The notes below the pieces were generated by a model that saw only the letters and a program-made list of their open reading frames with translations, was not told the DNA's origin and ran no database searches. DNA of 64,000 nt from Bryobacter sp964387685 (GTDB lineage Bacteria > Acidobacteriota > Terriglobia > Bryobacterales > Bryobacteraceae), in assembly GCA_964387685.1 (NCBI GenBank), contig CAYLXK010000030.1:1-64000 (forward strand), written 5' to 3'. This document shows, in pieces, positions 34,231-42,227 of this stretch. A program made the position numbers and the translations under genes. Every line of letters starts with the position of its first letter. The stretch's first letter is position 1.

Positions 34231-34656
34231 GTGCGCGAATGGATTCGATGGAGTTTGCGGCTAGGCTTGGCCGTGGCTTTGTTCTATGTGGCGTGGACCT
34301 TCTTGAACCGCTGGCAAGATACACGAAGATTGGCTGCGGAGGCGGAGTCTCGCCAGCGCGTTAAGGCGGAAGGGGAACTGGACCGCGCCGGCGGGAGCTC
34401 GCTCAAAATTACTCAGTTTTACGCTTCGCCCGCCGTGCTTTCCTCAGGGGAAGCTGCGGAGCTTTGCTATGGCGTGCTGTTTGCGGAGAAGCTGGAACTG
34501 ACGGCCCAGCCCATGGGCGAGAAGCTCGACCACGTGTGGCCGAGTTTACAGCGCTGCATCGCCGTGAAGCCGAAGCGAAGTACCGAATACATGCTCAAGG
34601 CGACGGATAAGGCGGGCGCCGTTGCCGAGCGGAAGCTCACGGTTGAGGTGCGGTAG
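34231..34656 (+). CDS. membrane-anchored protein with Ig-like domain
   Basis: About 141 aa from GTG 34231; GTG 34213 is also possible and its spacing to GGAGG is no better, so the exact start is unsettled. One N-terminal TM helix (RLGLAVALFYVAWTFL), then a compact beta domain, ITQFYASPAVLSSGEAAELCYG with a second Cys in LQRCIAVKPKRSTEY, likely a disulfide. Pattern common in Acidobacteria; no function known. Directly upstream of the HEAT-repeat gene (3 bp). Confidence 0.65.
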   Translation: MREWIRWSLRLGLAVALFYVAWTFLNRWQDTRRLAAEAESRQRVKAEGELDRAGGSSLKITQFYASPAVLSSGEAAELCYGVLFAEKLELTAQPMGEKLDHVWPSLQRCIAVKPKRSTEYMLKATDKAGAVAERKLTVEVR

Positions 34657-34659
34657 CCG

Positions 34660-35571
34660 GTGGATTTCCTAGCCCCAGGACCTTGGAAGCACTGGCAGCA
34701 CGCCGCCCATGCGGCGCGCGATGAATCGGTTCCCGAAGCGCTCCGTTGCGCGGCGCTGCTGGCAATCGGCCACCTTTCGAATGAGCGTGGCAGGAAGGCG
34801 CTCGAAGAATTCCAGAGTCCGCCCGGCAGCAGGTTGGAGGAGGCGCGACGAGAGGCGCTCGCAATCTGGCAACGCCGTGCCAACGAGCGTGAGCAAGCGG
34901 AGTTGGCGAAACGCCAGGACGAGGCGGTTCGGGAGAGAGTCTGGCTCAATGCCGAATACGCTTGGAAAGTTCTTGTGGATCGGAGTGAGTCTTATGAGAA
35001 TCGCGAACGTGCCGCAACCGCGCTCGGCGAACTCAAACACAAGCCGGCCCAACTGGATCTGATCGCTGCGATGGGCGAAGACAACTGGCGGCTTGCCTTC
35101 GCTTGCTCCAGCGCCCTCCATGCATTTCGTAGCCAGCGTCACATGCGGCGCGTGGTGGCGTACCTGAAGGCGGGAACACCCACGGCGAGCAGGGAGGCGG
35201 CTATTTATACGCTTTGGTGGTTGCGCGAAAAGCGCGGCCAATCCTCCATTGCTCGTATCGCTCTGGACACGAGACGGGAGGCGACTCACACACGCCAGAT
35301 GGCTGCTGAAGCTCTTGGCAACACGATTAACCGTCCAAGAACGGCGCGCATCGTGGCCAAGCTATTCCAAGACGAGGCGATCGGCGTGCGAAAATCCGCC
35401 CTTTGCGCAGCCGGGTTGGCTTGGCCAACACTTCCCGCCCTCTTGCGCCGCGCCATGGAATCACGCCTCAATGATCCGGAAGAGATTTATGGCCAACCTT
35501 TCGGAGAGCAGGTGCGGGAGGTTTTAGAAGAGTTCGAACGGAGGCGGGCGAGCCTTTCCGATTACTCTTGA
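34660..35571 (+). CDS. HEAT-repeat protein
   Basis: 303 aa from GTG, 3 bp after the previous stop. Almost entirely helical with HEAT-like pairs (ALRCAALLAIGHLSNERGRKALEE, NRERAATALGELKHKPAQLDLIA, TRQMAAEALGNTINRPRTARIVAKL). No signal peptide or catalytic motif; likely a protein-binding scaffold. Codon use is slightly less GC-biased than its neighbours. Partner unknown; the Ig-like membrane protein upstream is the natural candidate. Confidence 0.72.
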   Translation: MDFLAPGPWKHWQHAAHAARDESVPEALRCAALLAIGHLSNERGRKALEEFQSPPGSRLEEARREALAIWQRRANEREQAELAKRQDEAVRERVWLNAEYAWKVLVDRSESYENRERAATALGELKHKPAQLDLIAAMGEDNWRLAFACSSALHAFRSQRHMRRVVAYLKAGTPTASREAAIYTLWWLREKRGQSSIARIALDTRREATHTRQMAAEALGNTINRPRTARIVAKLFQDEAIGVRKSALCAAGLAWPTLPALLRRAMESRLNDPEEIYGQPFGEQVREVLEEFERRRASLSDYS

Positions 35572-35577
35572 CGAACC

Positions 35578-35592
35578 ATATCACAGTGATAT
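35578..35592. promoter_or_regulatory. perfect palindromic operator candidate for the SPFH/RHH operon
   Basis: ATATCACAGTGATAT is a perfect 7-1-7 palindrome 25 bases upstream of the SPFH start. A second overlapping pair, TATCA-TTT-TGATA, follows to 35601. Several TATCA half-sites in one face suit a ribbon-helix-helix repressor, which is encoded in this operon. Confidence 0.65.
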
Positions 35593-35617
35593 CATTTTGA
35601 TAGGAGAACCGCTTCCC

Positions 35618-36493
35618 ATGATTAAAGAGTTCGACTTTCCCTCCCTGCCTGGAGTCGGAATGCTCGTGCTAGTTCTGACTGTCCTGTGCCTGTCTGTTTA
35701 CGGCATCGTCTATTTCGCCAATAGCGAGCATCGGAGTCTCGCGATGGTTTTGCTAATCGCACTCCTCCTCATCGCCGACTTCATCGCGATGGGCGGGTTC
35801 TTTAGCGTCGCCCCCAATCAGTCTATGGTGCTTACCCTGTTTGGCCAATACAAGGGCAGCGTGCGCAAGAGCGGCCTGCACTGGGCGAACCCGTTTTTCG
35901 CCAAGCAAAAGATCAGCCTGCGGGTCCAGAATTTCGAGACGCAACACTTGAAGGTAAACGATCACGACGGCAACCCGATTGAAATTGCCGCGGTGGTGGT
36001 TTGGAAGGTGACGGACGCCGCCGAGGCCGTCTTCGAGGTCGAAAACTACGACCATTATGTGAAGGTCCAATGCGAGGCCGCGCTGCGCAACTTGGCGACG
36101 GCCTTTCCCTACGACGCTCACAACGACGGGCAGATGTCCCTGCGCGGCAACTCGCAGGAAGTTGTGGCGCAACTCAAGATGGAGATCGAGCAGCGCCTAG
36201 AGAAAGCGGGCGTGCAAGTGATTGAAAGCCGCATCTCGCATTTGGCCTATGCACCGGAAATCGCCACCGCGATGCTCCAACGGCAGCAGGCCTCGGCCAT
36301 CATCGCCGCCCGCCAGAAGATCGTCGAAGGCGCCGTGGGAATGGTGGAAATGGCGCTCACGATGTTGAACGAAAAAGGCATCGTCGAGCTCGATTCCGAG
36401 CGGAAAGCCGCGATGGTCTCGAACCTGCTGGTGGTCCTGTGTGGAGAGCGCGGAACGCAACCCGTTGTCAATACGGGAACGATCTACCACTAA
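35618..36493 (+). CDS. SPFH/Band 7 (prohibitin-like) membrane protein
   Basis: 291 aa from ATG 35618; AGGAG lies 12 bases upstream and a TTG at 35597 is the alternative. Two N-terminal TM helices (MLVLVLTVLCLSVYGIVYFAN, MVLLIALLLIADFIAMGGF), then the SPFH core: VAPNQSMVLTLFGQYKGSVRKSGLHW, DGNPIEIAAVVVWKVTDAAEAVFEVENY, VIESRISHLAYAPEIA. C-terminal coiled part with AARQKIVEGAVGMVEMAL. Likely a membrane scaffold. Encoded with an Arc-type small protein 6 bp downstream. Confidence 0.92.
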   Translation: MIKEFDFPSLPGVGMLVLVLTVLCLSVYGIVYFANSEHRSLAMVLLIALLLIADFIAMGGFFSVAPNQSMVLTLFGQYKGSVRKSGLHWANPFFAKQKISLRVQNFETQHLKVNDHDGNPIEIAAVVVWKVTDAAEAVFEVENYDHYVKVQCEAALRNLATAFPYDAHNDGQMSLRGNSQEVVAQLKMEIEQRLEKAGVQVIESRISHLAYAPEIATAMLQRQQASAIIAARQKIVEGAVGMVEMALTMLNEKGIVELDSERKAAMVSNLLVVLCGERGTQPVVNTGTIYH

Positions 36494-36499
36494 AGCAAC

Positions 36500-36679
36500 A
36501 TGGCCGATAAGAAGTCTTTTTTGCTGCGCATCGACGCCCAGACGCTGGAGCAACTCAGGCGCTGGGCGGACGATGAATTTCGCAGCTTGAATGGCCATCT
36601 CGAGTTTTTGCTGCAAAAATCTCTAAGCGAGGCGGGACGCACAAGCCCGGCAACCCCTAAAAAAGGCTCCGCAAAGTAA
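36500..36679 (+). CDS. Arc-family ribbon-helix-helix protein
   Basis: 59 aa, easily missed. KKSFLLRIDAQTLEQLRRWADDEFRSLNGHLEFLLQKSL fits the Arc ribbon-helix-helix fold: a short strand (SFLLRID), helix, turn at SLNG, second helix; then a basic tail. Six bases after the SPFH stop, a pairing I have seen for other SPFH genes. Expected to bind DNA as a dimer, probably the palindrome at 35578-35592, and so to regulate its own operon (inference). Confidence 0.85.
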   Translation: MADKKSFLLRIDAQTLEQLRRWADDEFRSLNGHLEFLLQKSLSEAGRTSPATPKKGSAK

Positions 36680-36681
36680 AC

Positions 36682-36701
36682 GCAGACCGCTTGCAGTCTG
36701 C
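36682..36701 (+). terminator. possible terminator of the SPFH/RHH operon
   Basis: GCAGAC (36682-36687) pairs with GTCTGC (36696-36701), 8-base loop, 2 bases past the RHH stop. The following sequence is only moderately T-rich (TTCTTCCC...CCTTTT), so efficiency is uncertain. The rest of the gap up to 36917 holds no gene I can support; a short GGAC/GTCC pair near 36772-36786 is the only other symmetry. Confidence 0.45.
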
Positions 36702-36917
36702 TTCTTCCCGGTTGTCCTTTTGAGTCCTTCCTCTCAAGAAATAGGGCAAAAGCGCCCCTAAAATAATACTGGACAGGATCAGTCCGGCATGTTAGCTTCG
36801 AATACATGCTGCAAACGACTTGCACCAAGGAATTGGCCAGGAGAGGCCTTGCACCCGTCTGCCAGGGCCGTGCCGCAATCGTTTTGGTTTCGCGGTATGG
36901 GATTTAGGAGCCAGTCC

Positions 36918-38123
36918 ATGCGTACGTTTTTGACGAAGCCGCAGAGACTCTTTTGGCGTCAAGCGCTCTTCCAAGTTCATCTTTGGAGCGGTCTGCTGGC
37001 TGCCCTTTACGTAATTCTGATCGGCGTGACGGGCTCCGCGCTCGTGTTTCGAGAAGAGGCCGAGGCCGCCCTGGAATCCGATCTCCGCCACCGCGCCAAC
37101 CCGACCGGTGCCCGGGCCGATCTTCTCGCCATTAGCGCCGACCTGCAGCGCCGGTTTCCGGGCCAGCAAATCACGGGCGTCTATGCGGCCGAATCGCCTG
37201 CGCATTCCGTGGTTGGGTACGTGCGCACGCCTTCCAAACGTACAGAACCGCATTACTACCATCCCGCCACGGGCGCCTATCTGGGCGCGGGCCGGGAGGG
37301 GGCCGGCTTTTGGCGCTGGCTCGCCGATCTCCACTTCAACCTCCTGGCCGGGCGCAACGGCCGGGTAGCCAATGGCGTGGGAGCGAGCGTGCTCCTGCTG
37401 CTGTGCCTGAGCGGTATGGTGATCTGGTGGCCCGGCATCAAGAACTGGCGCCGCAGCTTGACGGTGGACCCGCGCCGCAGTTGGAAGCGCGTCAATTGGG
37501 ATCTGCACAGCGCTACGGGCTTTTGGACCTTTAGCGTGATTGCGATGTGGGCACTGACGGGCATCTACTTTGCCTGGCCAGATACTTTCCGTTCGACGGT
37601 GAACTTCTTCTCGCCGGTTTCCATGATGAAGAATCCCAAGTCCGATCCGGCAGGCAAGGGCGCCCCGCCTCCCCGGCTGGCCGCTCTGCTCGATTACGCC
37701 CGGCAACAATCTCCTGGCGCGCCCCTGCACCGGTTGAACCTCCCCGTGGACGATACACAGCCCATTCGCCTTTATTTGTCCCGCGGCCATTTTGCCGACA
37801 ACCTCAACGCGGACATCTTCTATTTCGATCAGTTTACGGGCAAGCACTTGGGCACGTCGCGCCGGGGCTTGAACCAGACTGCGGGCGATATCGTTATGGC
37901 CTGGATCGGTCCCTTGCATTTCGGAACCTTCGGCGGAGTGCCCGTGAAGGTACTGTGGGTGCTGCTGGGTCTAGCTCCCGTCGTGCTGACGATAAGCGGG
38001 ACGCTCATGTACTGGAACCGCAGCTTAAGTAAAAAATGGAAAGCGATGCGGGCCGGGGAATCCACTCATCGTGTGGACCAGCCCACTCGTGAAATTTCCG
38101 AAACTGCCGCCGTCGGGAATTGA
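36918..38123 (+). CDS. PepSY-associated transmembrane protein
   Basis: 401 aa from ATG 36918, with AGGAG (36906-36910) at 7 bases; the frame is open upstream but not protein-like. PepSY_TM family: HLWSGLLAALYVILIGVTGSALVF in the first helix, periplasmic PepSY region, GASVLLLLCLSGMVIWWPG, WDLHSATGFWTFSVIAMWALTGIYFAWP, and a last helix VLWVLLGLAPVVLTISGTLMYW. Conserved His residues in the helices suggest haem binding, as in ferric-siderophore reductases. Alkaline phosphatase follows after 15 bp. Confidence 0.88.
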   Translation: MRTFLTKPQRLFWRQALFQVHLWSGLLAALYVILIGVTGSALVFREEAEAALESDLRHRANPTGARADLLAISADLQRRFPGQQITGVYAAESPAHSVVGYVRTPSKRTEPHYYHPATGAYLGAGREGAGFWRWLADLHFNLLAGRNGRVANGVGASVLLLLCLSGMVIWWPGIKNWRRSLTVDPRRSWKRVNWDLHSATGFWTFSVIAMWALTGIYFAWPDTFRSTVNFFSPVSMMKNPKSDPAGKGAPPPRLAALLDYARQQSPGAPLHRLNLPVDDTQPIRLYLSRGHFADNLNADIFYFDQFTGKHLGTSRRGLNQTAGDIVMAWIGPLHFGTFGGVPVKVLWVLLGLAPVVLTISGTLMYWNRSLSKKWKAMRAGESTHRVDQPTREISETAAVGN

Positions 38124-38138
38124 AGACAATAGAGAGGA

Positions 38139-39557
38139 ATGCAACGTCGCAGCCTGCTCTCGCTCCCGTTCTTCCTACCAGCCGTTCCGGAGATTCTTCT
38201 CGCCAAGCCCCGTGGCGGCAAACCCAAGAACATAGTCTTTTGCGTCTCGGACGGCATGTCCAACGGCGTGCTGATGATGGCGGAGTATTTTTCCCGCTTG
38301 CATCGCGGCAAGGGGACCCGTTGGGCCGCGATGATCAACGACCCGAACGCGACGCGCGGCGTGCAGGACGTCGCCGCCTTGAATTCGCCGGTGACGGACT
38401 CTTCCAGTTCCTCGTCAGCTTGGGGCTCCGGCAGCCGCATCTTCAACGCCGCCGTGAACGTGCTGCCCGATGGTACGCGTCTCACGCCTATTCTCCAGTT
38501 GGCCAAGCAATCGGGCCGCCGGACGGGCCTGGTTACCACCGCCACGGTCACGCATGCGACGCCCGCGGGCTTTGCCGCCATTGACCCGCGCCGCGACAAC
38601 GAAGAGGGCATCGGCCTGCAGTACAAGGGCGTAGTCGATTATGTTTTAGGCGGCGGACAGAAGTTCTTTCTCCCCACCAAGCGCAAAGATAAACGCGACG
38701 CGGTGGGGGAATTCACCAGCGCCGGTTACCAATACGCCGATACGCGCGCGGCCTTGCTGGCCGCGTCGAAATCCAAGCCGCTGTTGGGGCTGTTTTCGGA
38801 TTCGCATATTCCGTACTCGATCGATCAGCCGCGGATGAAAACGCCGCCGCCGACGCTGGCGGAGATGACGCAATTCACACTCGAGGCCTTGGGCGCGAGT
38901 TCGCCCAAAGGCTTCGTGCTCCAGGTGGAAGGCGCGCGCATCGATCACGCCGCCCATGGCAACGACATCGCCGCGCAGTTGCACGACCAGCTTGCCTATG
39001 ACGACGCGCTGGGCGTGGTCCTCGATTTCGCCGCGCGCCGCGGCGACACGCTTGTCATCACCACCTCGGACCACGGCAACGCCTCACCCGGCTTCAACGG
39101 CATGGGCCCCGAGTACGCCGATTCCGCCAAGCACTTCGCGCGCATTGCCGCCGCCAAAGCGAGTTTCGAAGTCATGGCGCCGGTCTGGGGGCCGCGGCCA
39201 AACGCCGCCGCGATTCAGGATTTGCTGCGCACCGAACGGGGCCTCGAATTCAACGCAACCGAAGCGGGCATCCTGGCCGACTCTTTCGCCGGCAAGCGGG
39301 GCATCTCGCTCAATCAACAGCAGGACAAAGCCGACGGCGTTCTGGGACAGTTGCTTTCTAACCACTACGGCGTGGCCTACACCGGCATGAACCACACCGC
39401 CGAGTACACCGCCATTTGCGCCTACGGTCCCGGAGCCGCGCCCTTTGAAGGCTTCGTGACCAACACGGACATCTTTCCCCGCATGACCGCTTATCTCGGC
39501 ATCAAGCATAAGAACGCGAGCATGACGCCCGAGCAGGCCAAGAAGTTTATGGCCTAG
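38139..39557 (+). CDS. alkaline phosphatase
   Basis: 472 aa. Tat-like N-terminus (MQRRSLLSLPFF). PhoA-superfamily phosphomonoesterase: metal Asp in VFCVSDGMSNGV, VTDSSSSSSAWGSG containing the nucleophilic Ser after Asp, TTATVTHATPAGFAA, metal site VEGARIDHAAHGND, TTSDHGN, and a late NHTAEY that supplies the final His. The Ser run after the Asp is longer than usual. Periplasmic or surface hydrolysis of phosphate esters. No pho box seen. Confidence 0.94.
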   Translation: MQRRSLLSLPFFLPAVPEILLAKPRGGKPKNIVFCVSDGMSNGVLMMAEYFSRLHRGKGTRWAAMINDPNATRGVQDVAALNSPVTDSSSSSSAWGSGSRIFNAAVNVLPDGTRLTPILQLAKQSGRRTGLVTTATVTHATPAGFAAIDPRRDNEEGIGLQYKGVVDYVLGGGQKFFLPTKRKDKRDAVGEFTSAGYQYADTRAALLAASKSKPLLGLFSDSHIPYSIDQPRMKTPPPTLAEMTQFTLEALGASSPKGFVLQVEGARIDHAAHGNDIAAQLHDQLAYDDALGVVLDFAARRGDTLVITTSDHGNASPGFNGMGPEYADSAKHFARIAAAKASFEVMAPVWGPRPNAAAIQDLLRTERGLEFNATEAGILADSFAGKRGISLNQQQDKADGVLGQLLSNHYGVAYTGMNHTAEYTAICAYGPGAAPFEGFVTNTDIFPRMTAYLGIKHKNASMTPEQAKKFMA

Positions 39558-39560
39558 ACG

Positions 39561-39566
39561 TACACT
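39561..39566 (+). promoter_or_regulatory. TANNNT -10 element, leaderless layout, Uma2-1
   Basis: TACACT ends 6 bases before ATG 39573. AAGG between them is too close to the ATG to act as a Shine-Dalgarno. Confidence 0.45.
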
Positions 39567-39572
39567 AAGGCT

Positions 39573-40145
39573 ATGGCTCAGGCCGTCAAACAGCACGCGC
39601 CGACGATGTCGCTGGAGGAGTATCTTTTCTCCGAAGAGCAGGCAGTCGACAAGCGCGAATACCACCAGGGGCACGTTTACAGCATGGCCGGTGGTAGCGA
39701 TTCGCACGCTGCTATGCAACTGGCCGTAGGTGCGGAATTACTGAACCTATGCCGGCGCAGCAAATGTTCAGCACGCGGCCCCGATATCAAGCTCTGGGTG
39801 GAAAAGGCGGAGTGCGCGCTTTATGCCGACGCTTCGGTAATTTGCGGCCAGCCGCTCTACTTTCGGAATGACCGCCATCTTCTCATCAATCCGACCCTGA
39901 TTGTTGAGGTGCTCAGTCCCTCCACGCGCGATTACGATCTGTCGGGGAAGTTCGACCTCTATAAGAAGATCCCGTCTTTCCGGGAGTATCTGCTGGTGGA
40001 GCCCGACGAGATAAAAGTCATCCACTACGCCAAGGAAGCCACCGGCCGCTGGTCGCGCAAGCAATATACGGAGCGCAAGGATACGTTCGGCCTTCGCTGC
40101 CTGGCCAAAGACCTGAGGCTTTCCCGGCTTTACCCCGCTGTTTAA
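39573..40145 (+). CDS. Uma2 family endonuclease, copy 1
   Basis: 190 aa, DUF820/Uma2 restriction-endonuclease-like fold. MSLEEYLFSEEQAVDKREYHQGHVYSMAGGS at the N-terminus, the metal-binding core ALYADASVICG, and IVEVLSPSTRDYDLSGKFDLYK, where Glu and Lys complete the PD-(D/E)xK-type site. It is one of a tandem pair (13 bp apart) clearly derived by duplication. Cellular role of Uma2 proteins is not established. Confidence 0.9.
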   Translation: MAQAVKQHAPTMSLEEYLFSEEQAVDKREYHQGHVYSMAGGSDSHAAMQLAVGAELLNLCRRSKCSARGPDIKLWVEKAECALYADASVICGQPLYFRNDRHLLINPTLIVEVLSPSTRDYDLSGKFDLYKKIPSFREYLLVEPDEIKVIHYAKEATGRWSRKQYTERKDTFGLRCLAKDLRLSRLYPAV

Positions 40146-40158
40146 CCGCAGAGCGCTT

Positions 40159-40731
40159 ATGGCTCATCCCATCAAACAGCACGGACCGATGATGTCGCTT
40201 GAAGAGTATCTATTTGCCGAACAGGGGCAAAAGGATAAGCACGAATTCCACGCCGGCTATGTATATTCGATGGCGGGCGGTTCTCATAGGCACGCCATCA
40301 TGCAGTTGAATATTGGCTCTGAGCTTCGCGCCATGGCTAGAGGAAAGAATTGCGTTGCCAGCGGGCCGGATATTCAAATTTGGGTCGAGGAAGTGCAGAC
40401 GGCTCTTTACGCCGACGTCGCCTTGGTCTGCGGCAAGGCCGCCTATTTCAAGAAGAATCGCAACATGCTTGTGAATCCGCGCCTAATTGTCGAAGTCTTG
40501 AGCCCGGGCACCCGCGACTACGATTTGAGCGGCAAGTTTGAGATCTACAAGAAGCTCGCTTCGTTCCACGAATACCTGGTAGTGGAATCGGATAGCGTTC
40601 TAGTCATCCACCACCAAAAGGACAGCGCCGGAGTTTGGACGAGAAAGTCCTACAAGAACCGCACAGCCGAGATCCTAATTCCGAGCCTTGGCTTACCGCT
40701 AGCTGTCTCTGCGCTCTACGAAAATCTCTAA
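40159..40731 (+). CDS. Uma2 family endonuclease, copy 2
   Basis: 190 aa, same length and domain layout as copy 1 (MSLEEYLFAEQGQKDKHEFHAGYVYSMAGGS, ALYADVALVCG, IVEVLSPGTRDYDLSGKFEIYK). Catalytic residues are kept in both. The C-terminal 40 residues differ most. Its TAA stop overlaps the gpmI stop by three bases (40728-40731). Confidence 0.9.
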   Translation: MAHPIKQHGPMMSLEEYLFAEQGQKDKHEFHAGYVYSMAGGSHRHAIMQLNIGSELRAMARGKNCVASGPDIQIWVEEVQTALYADVALVCGKAAYFKKNRNMLVNPRLIVEVLSPGTRDYDLSGKFEIYKKLASFHEYLVVESDSVLVIHHQKDSAGVWTRKSYKNRTAEILIPSLGLPLAVSALYENL

Positions 40732-42227
40732 GTCCGCAGACTCCGGCCCGTCATCTCGGGCGGCGCCGCTATGCCCAGCAGATCGAGAATCGTCGGCGCG
40801 AGATCGCGCAGGCTGCCGCGGGCTTCCGGTGAGGCGTCGCGCAAGGGCCGGCGCGCCGAATCGACCAATATCACAGGCACGGGGTTCGTCGTGTGGTAAG
40901 TATGAGGCCCCTTGGTGACGGGGTCGATCATCGTCTCCGCGTTGCCGTGGTCGGCGGTGATGATCCAGGCGTAATCGCCATGGGCTTTGAGCGCCGCTTC
41001 GATCTTGCCTACGCACACATCGGCGGCTTCGACGGCCTGGACCGCCGCTTCAAAGACGCCCGAGTGCCCCACCATATCGGGGTTTGCGAAGTTAACGACG
41101 ATCACGCCGTACTTCTTGGCCGCGATGCCGTTCACGACGATCTCGGCCACGCCCGAAGCCGACATCTCCGGCATAAGGTCGTAGGTGGCTACCTTGGGGC
41201 TCTGCACCATTTCGCGCGCTTCGCCTTCGTATACCTTTTCGACGCCGCCATTAAAGAAATACGTGACGTGCGGATACTTCTCCGTCTCGGCTACGCGCAG
41301 GTTGGCCACGCCGTGCTGCGAGAGCCAATCGCCCAAAACATTCTGGTGCGTTTCTGGTTTGAACACAAAAGGATGCGTAAAGGTGCGGTCGTATTCCGTC
41401 ATCATCGTGAGCTGCAGGTTGCCGTCGCGTGTCAGGCGCTCGCTGATCTCCCGGGCACGGTCGGCGCGGTAGTTGAAGAAGATCGCCCCGTCTCCCATCT
41501 GGATCGGTCCCACCGGGGTGCCGCTCGCATCGACGATGGTTAGGGCATCAATAAACTCATCCGTCACGCCCGCGGCATAGCTCGCCTCGATGGCCGCCGT
41601 GGGGCTGGTGCTGGTTTTCTCGCCTACGCCGGTCATAGCCAGCGCCGCCTTTTCCACGCGCTCCCAGCGCTTATCGCGGTCCATCGCGTAGTAGCGCCCG
41701 ATGACGCTCGCGATTTTGGCGCGGCCTAGCTTGCCTTCAAGTTCCTTCACGAAGCCCAGTCCGCTTTGGGGCGGAGTGTCGCGGCCGTCCATAAAGCAAT
41801 GGACAAAGACTTCCGGCACCGCTTCGCGCTCGGCCATTTCGAGCAGCGCATAAAGATGCGTGTTCATGGAATGCACGCCGCCGTCGGAAACGAGGCCCAT
41901 CAAGTGCAGGCGTTTAGTTTGCATGGCGGCCTTGAGTTCCGGCAGCGCGAAGAACTCGCCCGTCTCGATGGCGTGATCGATGCGCGAAACGTCCATCCGG
42001 ATCACGCGCCCGGAGCCAATGTTCAAATGGCCCACTTCGGAATTGCCCATCTGCCCCACCGGCAGACCCACCCACGGCCCCGAGGCCTCGATCAGCGTGT
42101 GCGGATTAGCCGCCCACAGCCGGTCGAAATTCGGCTTGTGGGCGGCTAGCACCGCGTTGCCTTCGGTCTCTTCCCGCCAGCCGAAGCCGTCGAGGATCGT
42201 CAATACCACCAGCTTCGGCGCGGCCAT
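40728..42227 (-). CDS. gpmI: 2,3-bisphosphoglycerate-independent phosphoglycerate mutase
   Basis: 499 aa. Interconverts 3- and 2-phosphoglycerate. DGFGWREETEGNAV metal site, phosphoserine in MGNSEVGHLNIGSGR (Ser63), GGVHSMNTH, FFNYRADRAREISE, and the second metal site ITADHGNAETM. The start codon overlaps the enolase stop (TAATG), so it is coupled to eno and the two form a lower-glycolysis operon. Confidence 0.97.
   Translation of the reverse strand: MAAPKLVVLTILDGFGWREETEGNAVLAAHKPNFDRLWAANPHTLIEASGPWVGLPVGQMGNSEVGHLNIGSGRVIRMDVSRIDHAIETGEFFALPELKAAMQTKRLHLMGLVSDGGVHSMNTHLYALLEMAEREAVPEVFVHCFMDGRDTPPQSGLGFVKELEGKLGRAKIASVIGRYYAMDRDKRWERVEKAALAMTGVGEKTSTSPTAAIEASYAAGVTDEFIDALTIVDASGTPVGPIQMGDGAIFFNYRADRAREISERLTRDGNLQLTMMTEYDRTFTHPFVFKPETHQNVLGDWLSQHGVANLRVAETEKYPHVTYFFNGGVEKVYEGEAREMVQSPKVATYDLMPEMSASGVAEIVVNGIAAKKYGVIVVNFANPDMVGHSGVFEAAVQAVEAADVCVGKIEAALKAHGDYAWIITADHGNAETMIDPVTKGPHTYHTTNPVPVILVDSARRPLRDASPEARGSLRDLAPTILDLLGIAAPPEMTGRSLRT

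Noticed and set aside
36792..37919. 375-codon antisense frame over the PepSY gene
   Set aside because: Gln/Arg/His-rich shadow; the sense frame has clear TM helices and a Shine-Dalgarno.
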